58,257 bases of DNA from Clostridiales bacterium DTU073 (lineage in GTDB: Bacteria; Bacillota; Peptococcia; DRI-13; DTU073). Positions 50,145 through 58,257 of the stretch are shown here, one piece after another; position 1 is the stretch's first letter, and every line of letters begins with the position of its first letter. A program made the position numbers and the translations under genes. The notes beneath the pieces were generated by a model. It saw nothing but the letters and a program-made list of their open reading frames with translations. It ran no database searches and was not told where the DNA came from. The DNA lies in contig LFSF01000049.1 of NCBI GenBank assembly GCA_001512665.1, positions 1 to 58,257 on the forward strand, given 5' to 3'.

Positions 50145-51173
50145 TTACAACTTACGCAGTCCTTCAGTTAAGGCATACGTTAAAAACTCCACAATACTAA
50201 CTGCTTTAGAATACTCCATACGAGTAGGACCGAGAACACCCAAAGTGCCGATGACCTTACCATCCAATTCATAAGTTGCCGTAATCAAACTACAATTTTT
50301 CATCTCTTCATAAGGGTTTTCTGAACCTATTTTTACCTTTATCCCGGTTTCCTGTCCGGCACCAGCTAAAACATCCTTTAAAACCTTTTCTTCTTCTAAA
50401 AGCTCCAAAAGATCTTTTACTTTGTCTACATCTTTAAATTCTGGTTGTTCTAACATATTTAGCATTCCGCCTAAGTAAACCTTATGATCATCTTTAGCCA
50501 CCAGCGCTGTCTCGATTATTTCCATAATCTCATTGAGAAAATGTTTTTGCTGTGCCAATTCATTATAGAGCGTCTTTAAAAGACCGGATTTACACTTCTC
50601 AATAGATAAACCTTGCAAATTATTATTTAAAATTTGAGAAATATAATAAACATCTTCATCTCGAATAGGAAAAGGCAACTCTAAAGAACGATGTTCCACA
50701 TGTCCGTTATCCAGAACAACAACCAAAACAACCTTGTTATTATCTAAAGGCAAAAGTTGAATATGAGTTAATTTGTTTTTTCCCAAAGAAGGAACCATCA
50801 CCAAAGACGTATAATTGGTTAGTTGAGACAAAAGCTTACTACTTAGCTGAATAAGTGCTTCCATTTCACTGATTTTATCACTTAAAATATCCTGTATATA
50901 CTTTTTTACTTGTTCAGACAAAGGCTTTTTTTCCATTAAACAATCCACATAGTAACGATAACCGAATTGTGAAGGAATTCTGCCTGCGGAAGTATGAGGC
51001 TGTTCAATCAGTCCCATTTCCTCTAAATCAGCCATCTCATTGCGTATAGTAGCAGAGCTTACTCCTAATTTATACTTTTTAGCAATAGTACGAGAACCAA
51101 CCGGGTCTCCGGTAGCAATATAATCCAGGATGAGCGCTTGTAGTATTCGCTGCTTCCGTTCATCCATTTTCAT
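50145..51173 (-). CDS. hrcA: Heat-inducible transcription repressor HrcA
   Basis: DERKQRILQALILDYIATGDPVGSRTIAKKYKLGVSSATIRNEMADLEEMGLIEQPHTSAGRIPS; ORF-track GTG start at 51197 lies in the CIRCE. Confidence 0.97.
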   Translation of the reverse strand: MKMDERKQRILQALILDYIATGDPVGSRTIAKKYKLGVSSATIRNEMADLEEMGLIEQPHTSAGRIPSQFGYRYYVDCLMEKKPLSEQVKKYIQDILSDKISEMEALIQLSSKLLSQLTNYTSLVMVPSLGKNKLTHIQLLPLDNNKVVLVVVLDNGHVEHRSLELPFPIRDEDVYYISQILNNNLQGLSIEKCKSGLLKTLYNELAQQKHFLNEIMEIIETALVAKDDHKVYLGGMLNMLEQPEFKDVDKVKDLLELLEEEKVLKDVLAGAGQETGIKVKIGSENPYEEMKNCSLITATYELDGKVIGTLGVLGPTRMEYSKAVSIVEFLTYALTEGLRKL

Positions 51174-51190
51174 GCTTTCCGCCCCCTTTG

Positions 51191-51217
51191 TTAGCACTCA
51201 CCTCCTTTGAGTGCTAA
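51191..51217 (-). promoter_or_regulatory. CIRCE element
   Basis: TTAGCACTC-ACCTCCTTT-GAGTGCTAA: perfect 9-9-9 inverted repeat upstream of hrcA. Confidence 0.98.
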
Positions 51218-51269
51218 GTTCTTCTTATTAAAATACCATTTTGTATTTTTTTTGTCAATATACCTCTGC

Positions 51270-52409
51270 TTACAAAAACTCTTGGAAAACATTATTAGCA
51301 ACAAATATACCCTTCTTAGTTAAAGCTACAAACGTTGGTGTTTCCTGTAGCAATCCTTGTTTCTTTAATTTTTTTAAGACATCCGCAAAACGGTTTTCGA
51401 TACTGACCCCGTGCCTTTTCAAAAATTCAGATTTATTTACCCCCTGCAGAAGCCTTAACCCTAAAAACATCGACTCCGCCATGGCTAATTCCTGATCAAT
51501 CAATTCCTTTTCCGCAACAGGTAATTGGTCTTGCGTAAGAACAATCTTTTGATATAACTCTAAATTAGTTTCATTCGTATACCGAACTCCCTGAAGATAG
51601 CCGCAAGCACCGGCTCCTAACCCTAAATACTCTTCATTTCGCCAATAAAGACTGTTATGCACAGCTTCCTTACCGGGAAAGGCAAAATTACTGATTTCGT
51701 ACTGGTGGTACCCCTTTGCTGCTAAATAATTGATGGCTTCATTATACATAATAAAGGCTTCATCCTGATCAAACCGCTCCAAAAGACCCTTTTCCACCAA
51801 CATAGCATAGGGCGTGCCTTTTTCGATATTAAGCTGGTATAGAGAGATGTGTTCAGGCTTCATTGCAGTTGCTTTTTCAAGATTAACCCGCCACTCTTTT
51901 ATAGTCTGTCCGGGTAAACCATACATTAAATCTATACTAATATTTTTAAAACCTACTTGTCTTGCCAATTCATAAGTATTATATACATCCTGCACAGAGT
52001 GTATACGACCAAGCAGTTGTAATTCATGGGGTGAAAAACTCTGTACTCCCAAAGACAACCGGTTGCACCCAACCTTTTGTAAGGATAATAACTTTTCCTT
52101 ATTTAAAGTACCCGGATTTCCTTCAACAGTTATTTCTATATCCCGGGGTAACTTAAAAAGATTATGCAGGGCAGAAAAAAGCGTAACAAACTGCCCACCT
52201 GTCAGACAAGTGGGCGTTCCTCCCCCAATATACAAGCTTTTCCCTGTTATACCCGCTAATAGTCTCTGATAAGTTTCTCCTTCTTTAAGCAAAGCTGTTA
52301 AATAAGCATCCTTTTCTGCCTCACTCTTGCCGGTATACGACACAAAATCGCAATAATGACATTTAGCCAAGCAAAAGGGAATATGCACATAAATACCAAC
52401 AGTTTTCAT
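51270..52409 (-). CDS. hemW: Radical SAM family heme chaperone HemW
   Basis: GIYVHIPFCLAKCHYCDFVSY, LYIGGGTPTCL, RLSLGVQSFSPHELQLLGRIH. Confidence 0.96.
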   Translation of the reverse strand: MKTVGIYVHIPFCLAKCHYCDFVSYTGKSEAEKDAYLTALLKEGETYQRLLAGITGKSLYIGGGTPTCLTGGQFVTLFSALHNLFKLPRDIEITVEGNPGTLNKEKLLSLQKVGCNRLSLGVQSFSPHELQLLGRIHSVQDVYNTYELARQVGFKNISIDLMYGLPGQTIKEWRVNLEKATAMKPEHISLYQLNIEKGTPYAMLVEKGLLERFDQDEAFIMYNEAINYLAAKGYHQYEISNFAFPGKEAVHNSLYWRNEEYLGLGAGACGYLQGVRYTNETNLELYQKIVLTQDQLPVAEKELIDQELAMAESMFLGLRLLQGVNKSEFLKRHGVSIENRFADVLKKLKKQGLLQETPTFVALTKKGIFVANNVFQEFL

Positions 52410-52416
52410 GATCTCA

Positions 52417-54243
52417 CTATTCCTCTGTTAAACTTAATACAGCCATAAACGCTTCTTGAGGGATTTCTACGCTTCCAACCTGCTTCATGCGTTTTTTACC
52501 TTCCTTTTGTTTTTCTAAAAGTTTACGTTTCCTGGTAATATCTCCGCCATAACATTTATCAATAACATTTTTTCGTAATGCTTTTACCGTTTCACGCGCA
52601 ATCACTTTATTGCCAATAGCCGCTTGAATAGGGACTTCAAACAACTGACGAGGAATAAGGCTGCGCAGTTTTTGTACTAAAGCTCTGCCCTGAAAATAAG
52701 CGCGATCCTTGTGCACAATAAAAGACAAAGCATCAACAGGTTCACCATTAATGAGCACATCCAATTTCACCAAATTGGAAGCACGATAATCTGCAAACTC
52801 ATAATCTAAGGAAGCATAACCTTTGGTTCTGGATTTCAACTGATCAAAAAAATCATAAATAATTTCACTTAACGGTAAATCATACTTTAACATTACCCGA
52901 TTAACAGAAAGATAAGCCATATTGATAAAGATCCCTCTTTTAGCTTGTACCAGTTCCATAACTTGCCCGACAAATTCTGAAGGGACCATAATTGTTGCCT
53001 GCACATACGGCTCGGCAATCTCCTCTACTTCTTGAACAGCGGGAAGTTTTGTCGGATTATCTACCATAACCGTTGTACCATCAGTTTTTTTGATTTTATA
53101 AACAACACTAGGTGCCGTGATTAAAAGTTCCAGATTATATTCTCTTTCCAGTCTTTCTTTGATAATTTCCAAATGCAACAAACCTAAGAAACCACAACGA
53201 AAGCCAAAACCTAAGGCCACAGATGTCTCTGGTTCATATTCTAAAGAGGCATCATTTAGTTTCAATTTTTCCAAAGCATCACGAAGATTCTCATATTCAC
53301 TGGTATCAATAGGATACAAACCACAGTAAACCATAGGTGTTGCTTTACGATAACCCGGCAGAGGCTGATCTGCCGGTTTTTCTTTCCACGTTATAGTATC
53401 TCCAACCCGAGTATCTTTGACATTTTTAATGGATGCTGCCAAAAAACCTACCATGCCTGCTGTAAGTTCTTCCACGTTCTTCATTTCCGGATTAAATACA
53501 CCGACTTCAGTAACCTCAAATGTTTTCCCGTTAGACATTAACTTAATATTCATCCCTTTTTTTAACGAACCGTCGATCACCCGAAAATAAGGAATTGCCC
53601 CTCTATAGGAATCGAAATGAGAATCAAAAATTAAAGCTTTTAAAGGAGCTTCCGGATTACCTTGTGGTGCCGGGATTTTATTTACTATAGCCTCCAGAAT
53701 CTCTTTAATTCCAATTCCTTCCTTAGCCGAAGCCAAGATAGCTTCACTACAATCCAGCCCAATCACTTCTTCAATTTCTTTCTTTATTCTTTCCGGTTCA
53801 GCACTAGGTAAATCAATCTTATTGATTACCGGAATAATCTCTAAATCATGCTCCAACGCCATATAAATATTAGCCAAGGTCTGGGCTTCTATCCCCTGTG
53901 CCGCATCTACTACCAAAATAGCCCCTTCACAAGCAGCTAAGCTTCGAGAAACCTCATAAGTAAAATCAACATGACCGGGGGTATCAATCAGATTAAACAA
54001 ATATTCCTGTCCATCATCAGCTGTATAATTCATCCTTACAGCTTTCAGCTTAATCGTAATTCCCCGTTCTTTTTCCAAATCCATCTTATCCAAGACCTGC
54101 TCTGTCATCTCGCGAGCAGTTAAAGTCCCTGTATATTCTAAAATCCGATCAGCTAAGGTAGACTTCCCATGATCGATATGCGCGATTATACAAAAGTTAC
54201 GGATGTATTTTTGATCCATATTTCTCTCCTCATTTTTCTTCAA
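52417..54243 (-). CDS. lepA: Elongation factor 4
   Basis: [69 protein letters not shown]. Confidence 0.98.
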   Translation of the reverse strand: MKKNEERNMDQKYIRNFCIIAHIDHGKSTLADRILEYTGTLTAREMTEQVLDKMDLEKERGITIKLKAVRMNYTADDGQEYLFNLIDTPGHVDFTYEVSRSLAACEGAILVVDAAQGIEAQTLANIYMALEHDLEIIPVINKIDLPSAEPERIKKEIEEVIGLDCSEAILASAKEGIGIKEILEAIVNKIPAPQGNPEAPLKALIFDSHFDSYRGAIPYFRVIDGSLKKGMNIKLMSNGKTFEVTEVGVFNPEMKNVEELTAGMVGFLAASIKNVKDTRVGDTITWKEKPADQPLPGYRKATPMVYCGLYPIDTSEYENLRDALEKLKLNDASLEYEPETSVALGFGFRCGFLGLLHLEIIKERLEREYNLELLITAPSVVYKIKKTDGTTVMVDNPTKLPAVQEVEEIAEPYVQATIMVPSEFVGQVMELVQAKRGIFINMAYLSVNRVMLKYDLPLSEIIYDFFDQLKSRTKGYASLDYEFADYRASNLVKLDVLINGEPVDALSFIVHKDRAYFQGRALVQKLRSLIPRQLFEVPIQAAIGNKVIARETVKALRKNVIDKCYGGDITRKRKLLEKQKEGKKRMKQVGSVEIPQEAFMAVLSLTEE

Positions 54244-54293
54244 GTTTTAGTCTTTACAAAAAATCCATTAAAATCTAGTATAACAGATTCTTC

Positions 54294-55871
54294 TTAAGAA
54301 TGGGGTGCTTTCCTAAATCGGCGTAACAGAATCTTTTTCACCATTTCTCCTTCCTCCATCTTCAGAAAAATAGCCAGAAAACCAAAAACTAACACACCTA
54401 TGGTAATACTAACCCCCACCTGCAAGAGCTGACCTAATTTTGTATTAACCGATATTACTAATTCCATTAAATTCGCTGTTTGATAAGCTACTATGCCCAT
54501 AAGAGACGAGATTCCCAAAGTGAGAACAAATGAATGTACCATTCTTCGACCATCAATAGATCCTACTTTTTTCCTGAAAATATAGAGAAGCAATAACATA
54601 TTTATTATCCCCGCTAAAGAATACGCTAACGCTAGCCCCCCATGGGCCATTGGTTTAATCAAAAGAAGATTTAAGGCTATATTAAGCATAATGGTAAAAA
54701 TTCCTATGGTTACCGGTGTAATCGTATCCTGTAAAGCATAAAAAACCCTATTTAATAATTGCAGCGCAGCATAAGCAAATAGACCAAAACAATAAAAAAG
54801 CAAAGCATAAGCGGTAGCATTTGTATCTTCTGGAGTAAAAAGTCCCTGTTCAAAAAGGAGTCTAACAATGGGAACACGTAAAGCAATCAAACCTATAGCT
54901 GAAGGAATGGTAATAAAGAAAATCGTACGAATCCCTAAAGACATTGTCTTTTTAAACTGTTCCTTTTCTTCACGGGCAGCTTGTCCTGTTAAGGTGGGAA
55001 AAACGGCCACGGCTATGGCGATAGCAAAAACTCCAATCGGCAACTGCATAATACGTTGCGCCACCCGCAAAGCAGAAATCATACCACTCGGTAAATTTGA
55101 ACCTAAGTTCTGATTAACAAACAGGTTTAAATGGGTTACTGATAAACCGATTAAGACAGGTAAAATCAAAGCGCCTATCTTTCTTACTCCAGGATGCTTT
55201 AAATCAATAACAAATTTATATTTTAAACCAATTTTTAATAGTGCAGGAAGTTGGACAGCAAAATTCAAGGCAGCACCTATTACTACACCCAAAGCAAAAC
55301 CTACTATCCCCATCTCTAGAAAATGAGAGAAAAAAAGCCCTAAAACAATAATGCCTAAATTATACAAAACTGACCCGACCGCGGGGGCTAAAAAATGCTG
55401 ATAAGAATTGAGAATCCCCATAGAAATACCATTCAACGCCATAAAAAAGGTTTGCAAAAACATGATTCTCGTCATCTTTACAGTTAATTGAATATTCTCC
55501 GGGGTAAAACCAGGTACCAATAGTTTAATCAAAGCAGGTGCAAAAACAATGCCTAAAGTAATACCGATCAGCATCATAATAAGCACAAGATTAAAAATTG
55601 TACTAGCGACACGCCAACCCTCTTCTTCTTTGTTTGTAGCGATATAACTTGCAAAAACAGGGATAAAGGCCGAGCTCAAGGCTCCGCCAACCAGCAAATA
55701 ATATAAAAAATCAGGGATGGAAAAAGCCGCATTATAAGCATCAGTCAAATTATTCTGTCCAAAATAAGCATAGATCACCATATCCCTTACATATCCAAGG
55801 ATACGGGAAGCAATCATGGCAACCATCAATATACCCGCTGCTTTAGCCACTTTTGTACCTGTAGCTGACAT
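54294..55871 (-). CDS. murJ: Lipid II flippase MurJ
   Basis: MVAMIASRILGYVRDMVIYAYFGQNNLTDAYNAAFSIPDFLYYLLVGGALSSAFIPVF. Confidence 0.97.
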   Translation of the reverse strand: MSATGTKVAKAAGILMVAMIASRILGYVRDMVIYAYFGQNNLTDAYNAAFSIPDFLYYLLVGGALSSAFIPVFASYIATNKEEEGWRVASTIFNLVLIMMLIGITLGIVFAPALIKLLVPGFTPENIQLTVKMTRIMFLQTFFMALNGISMGILNSYQHFLAPAVGSVLYNLGIIVLGLFFSHFLEMGIVGFALGVVIGAALNFAVQLPALLKIGLKYKFVIDLKHPGVRKIGALILPVLIGLSVTHLNLFVNQNLGSNLPSGMISALRVAQRIMQLPIGVFAIAIAVAVFPTLTGQAAREEKEQFKKTMSLGIRTIFFITIPSAIGLIALRVPIVRLLFEQGLFTPEDTNATAYALLFYCFGLFAYAALQLLNRVFYALQDTITPVTIGIFTIMLNIALNLLLIKPMAHGGLALAYSLAGIINMLLLLYIFRKKVGSIDGRRMVHSFVLTLGISSLMGIVAYQTANLMELVISVNTKLGQLLQVGVSITIGVLVFGFLAIFLKMEEGEMVKKILLRRFRKAPHS

Positions 55872-55919
55872 TATTCCACCTTCTCATCTTATCCTTACGC
55901 TACATTATTTTATAGAATT

Positions 55920-56228
55920 TCAAACTTCTTGTCTATTCTTTAACCATAATAAACATCCCTCTATATACTGAACAATTTGTGTTCTTATCCTTTGCACATG
56001 AGAAAAGGCAGAATCTTTATTAAACACTAAGGACTTACCCAAAAAACGAAATTCCCATAATTCACAATCCCCTTCAACCATAGTAGTAAAAAAAATAAAA
56101 TCTTGTCCATCTCGCAAAGTAATTTTCTCCATGTTTATTGAGACTACACTTAACCCTAGAAAAACAACAAGAAATAATAAAAAAACACCAAGCAACATTT
56201 GCTTTTGATATAATTGCATAAATCCCAT
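55920..56228 (-). CDS. Hypothetical protein, N-terminal TM
   Basis: 102-aa ORF, MLLGVFLLFLVVFLGLSVV TM segment. Confidence 0.5.
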   Translation of the reverse strand: MGFMQLYQKQMLLGVFLLFLVVFLGLSVVSINMEKITLRDGQDFIFFTTMVEGDCELWEFRFLGKSLVFNKDSAFSHVQRIRTQIVQYIEGCLLWLKNRQEV

Positions 56229-56288
56229 CCTTAATCTAACTATACTCTTTCTAAACTTCCCGCAATGCTTAGATTCTATAACAAAAAA

Positions 56289-56315
56289 TTAGCCGTAATC
56301 AAATATTACGGCTAA
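56289..56315. terminator. Stem-loop, likely terminator
   Basis: TTAGCCGTAAT-CAAAT-ATTACGGCTAA perfect 11-bp stem with T-run on the minus strand. Confidence 0.7.
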
Positions 56316-57075
56316 TACTAAATGGAACCTTTTGCACATTTTTTTCTGATTTTTGCTTTTTCAAATTAACTTTATAACGATTTTTATTGTCTTCAAGATT
56401 ATTCTCCTTGGCTTTTTTTAAAAATTCGTTTAAATGAATCTTGTCATTATTCAAAATTTTTTCCTCAAATTCCTGGTCGATTCTGGTCGGTGTCTTAATT
56501 AATCTTGACCAAAGAGGATCGATCTCTTTTTCAATAAGTTTTACCCCTAATAGCTCATTAACTGCCTTATTAGAACCAGCTGCTCTAGAAATAATTCTTT
56601 CAGCTATAAGTTCTTCATCAAGTAACCCTTTGCTGATTTGACGTTCTTTCATTTGCGACCAAGTTAAATTAGGATGATTAAGTTCCAACTGATGTGCCAA
56701 TTCCCGTTCTGCCATTAAATCTCGTGTTTTTTTACGAATCCACTTTCTTAATTGATAAGCCTGCAATGCTTGTGCCTCTAGCGGAAGAGACTTATCTATA
56801 GCTTCCGGTATTTTGGCCAAATAGTATAAATACCATTCTCTTGCCTGAATATTATCTAACGTCTTTTCTGTGGGCATTCTTGTAATATTTAACTGCTTTT
56901 GATAGTAGCTATCATCATGAACCTCTTCCATAATCTTTTTAAGACCAAGCGACTCATAATAATTAATAATATCATCTGTTGTTTGTCTTGACCCAGATGT
57001 AAAACTTAAACATCTTTTTAATCCCGTTAAAATTTTTTCTTTTAGCCGAATCAGCCAATTGTTACTATTATCCAC
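56299..57075 (-). CDS. Hypothetical soluble charged protein
   Basis: 258-aa ORF with no recognised motif; coding-like composition. Confidence 0.65.
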   Translation of the reverse strand: MDNSNNWLIRLKEKILTGLKRCLSFTSGSRQTTDDIINYYESLGLKKIMEEVHDDSYYQKQLNITRMPTEKTLDNIQAREWYLYYLAKIPEAIDKSLPLEAQALQAYQLRKWIRKKTRDLMAERELAHQLELNHPNLTWSQMKERQISKGLLDEELIAERIISRAAGSNKAVNELLGVKLIEKEIDPLWSRLIKTPTRIDQEFEEKILNNDKIHLNEFLKKAKENNLEDNKNRYKVNLKKQKSEKNVQKVPFSISRNI

Positions 57076-57137
57076 AAGTTACTTCCTCCTTGCTTAAATC
57101 ACCCCTTATGCTTAGAAAATTATGCCTTTGATTCTTT

Positions 57138-57842
57138 TTAAATCTCATTTTTAACTTTTATGTATATTATGACTATACATAAAACAATTAAGAGGAGCAG
57201 AGAGAAAAAATTCTTTTTAATAAATTCCTTGCTATAATTCCGTTTTTGTTTCTCCTCTGCATTTTCTAGAGATTCATCTGCTGTTTGTACTTTCCCTACT
57301 TCCTCTATCGGTTCTTTAGCTTGCTTGACTTCACTGGCGTTTTGCTGTGCATCTTCTGTCTTTTGACCGGTTTCTTCCTCATTCTGTTCAGAAGTAACTT
57401 GTTCGCTAATACTCTCCGGATTATTTGCTTCCTCTACATCACTTTTTAAATTGACGCTAAATTCTAAGGTATTGGTTCTATTGCCGACCACCACCAAAAC
57501 TGTAGGATGCTTTATCACATAATCTGGCGGAAGGCCATAGCTTCCATTCTCATCATAACCTCCCCCAATAAGCACAACATATTCTCCGGATGGTAACTCC
57601 TCTGTTAGCTGGTAACCATCGTTTGAAGGTAAAGAAAGGAAAGATTTTGTTTTACTCTCATGGATTAATTGAATTAATAATGGATAGGAAAAATCAGACG
57701 GAACATTAGCTTTAATTTCCAGTAGACCTGTTGATATGTTTGTTATTTCTTCTGTTTCAGTGGCGTAAGTACAAATATTCAGACTAAAGAAGGAAGCCAA
57801 AACAACGCCCAGAGAAAAAATCCGCATCAACGCTTTCATCAA
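57138..57842 (-). CDS. Hypothetical secreted/membrane-anchored protein
   Basis: N-terminal signal peptide, Glu/Gln-rich linker, C-terminal TM FFSLLLLIVLCIVIIYIKVKNEI. Confidence 0.7.
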   Translation of the reverse strand: MMKALMRIFSLGVVLASFFSLNICTYATETEEITNISTGLLEIKANVPSDFSYPLLIQLIHESKTKSFLSLPSNDGYQLTEELPSGEYVVLIGGGYDENGSYGLPPDYVIKHPTVLVVVGNRTNTLEFSVNLKSDVEEANNPESISEQVTSEQNEEETGQKTEDAQQNASEVKQAKEPIEEVGKVQTADESLENAEEKQKRNYSKEFIKKNFFSLLLLIVLCIVIIYIKVKNEI

Positions 57843-57878
57843 TCTGCTCCTTTCTCTTTGTTTTTAAACAAGTATCCT

Positions 57879-58257
57879 TTAGAGATACATTTGCCAATTC
57901 TGCCACACAAAAGGTAACCCCATCGGCCAATTCTCCGGTTTCCAGCCCATCGGCGGCGGCCAGCTAGGTGGATAACCCCACCGATCCACAGGCCAACCAG
58001 GGGGAAGATTTGTCGGCGGAGGGGTGTTCTTAGAGGCTTTTGTTCTAACACCCGGATATTGTTCCTCTATATTATATGTTGCCAAATGTTTCCACCATTC
58101 ATACTCCCATTCCCAATCACTTTTTAAATACTTATCTATAACTCGTTCTTCTTTTTGGGGGTCATTAGGATCAGGATGATAAACTCCATCAAGAGTATGT
58201 GCAGTAAGTGTTACCGTTGCTCCTGCGTGTCCGATACAACATGACTTATAGGCCCAA
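57879..58257 (-). CDS. Hypothetical protein, C-terminal part, Pro/Trp-rich tail (runs off window edge)
   Basis: Manual in-frame extension to the edge: WAYKSCCIGHAGATVTLTAHTLDGVYHPDPNDPQKEERVIDKYLKSDWEWEYEWWKHLATYNIEEQYPGVRTKASKNTPPPTNLPPGWPVDRWGYPPSWPPPMGWKPENWPMGLPFVWQNWQMYL*. Confidence 0.65.
   Translation of the reverse strand, partial: WAYKSCCIGHAGATVTLTAHTLDGVYHPDPNDPQKEERVIDKYLKSDWEWEYEWWKHLATYNIEEQYPGVRTKASKNTPPPTNLPPGWPVDRWGYPPSWPPPMGWKPENWPMGLPFVWQNWQMYL

Noticed and set aside
57839-58051. 70-aa ORF overlapping the Pro/Trp-rich ORF
   Set aside because: Alternate frame of the better-supported ORF that stays open to the window edge

Overview
This is a housekeeping-rich chromosomal segment from a low-GC, spore-forming Firmicute (Clostridia/Peptococcaceae-like, judged from gene content and order). 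Nearly all genes are on the minus strand. Recognisable blocks are: ilvN, with RNase P RNA on the + strand; yqfO-trmK; two tRNAs; rpoD-dnaG; dgt; aldo/keto reductase and an ECF S-component; azlCD with an AviRa-like rRNA methyltransferase; rubrerythrin; ppdK-ccpN; glyQS with a T-box; a CDF metal exporter with a probable NiCo-type riboswitch; recO-yqzL-deoC-era-cdd; ybeY-pgpH-phoH-yqfD-yqfC; floA-nfeD; rpsU; mtaB-rsmE-prmA; dnaJ-dnaK-grpE-(group III chaperonin)-hrcA with a perfect CIRCE; hemW-lepA-murJ; and a hypothetical cluster at the right edge. The most interesting signal outside annotated genes is a large structured RNA present twice (about 37-248 and 36933-37155), with compensatory base changes in at least four helices. 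It resembles the raiA-motif RNA as I remember it. One copy carries a palindromic REP-like insertion in a terminal loop, and the first bases of the window look like the tail of a further tandem copy. The archaeal-like group III chaperonin inside the hrcA-grpE-dnaK-dnaJ operon is the most notable protein-coding feature. Two real small genes, rpsU and yqzL, are missing from the supplied ORF track. Family names come from reading protein and RNA sequence against memory; no searches were run.
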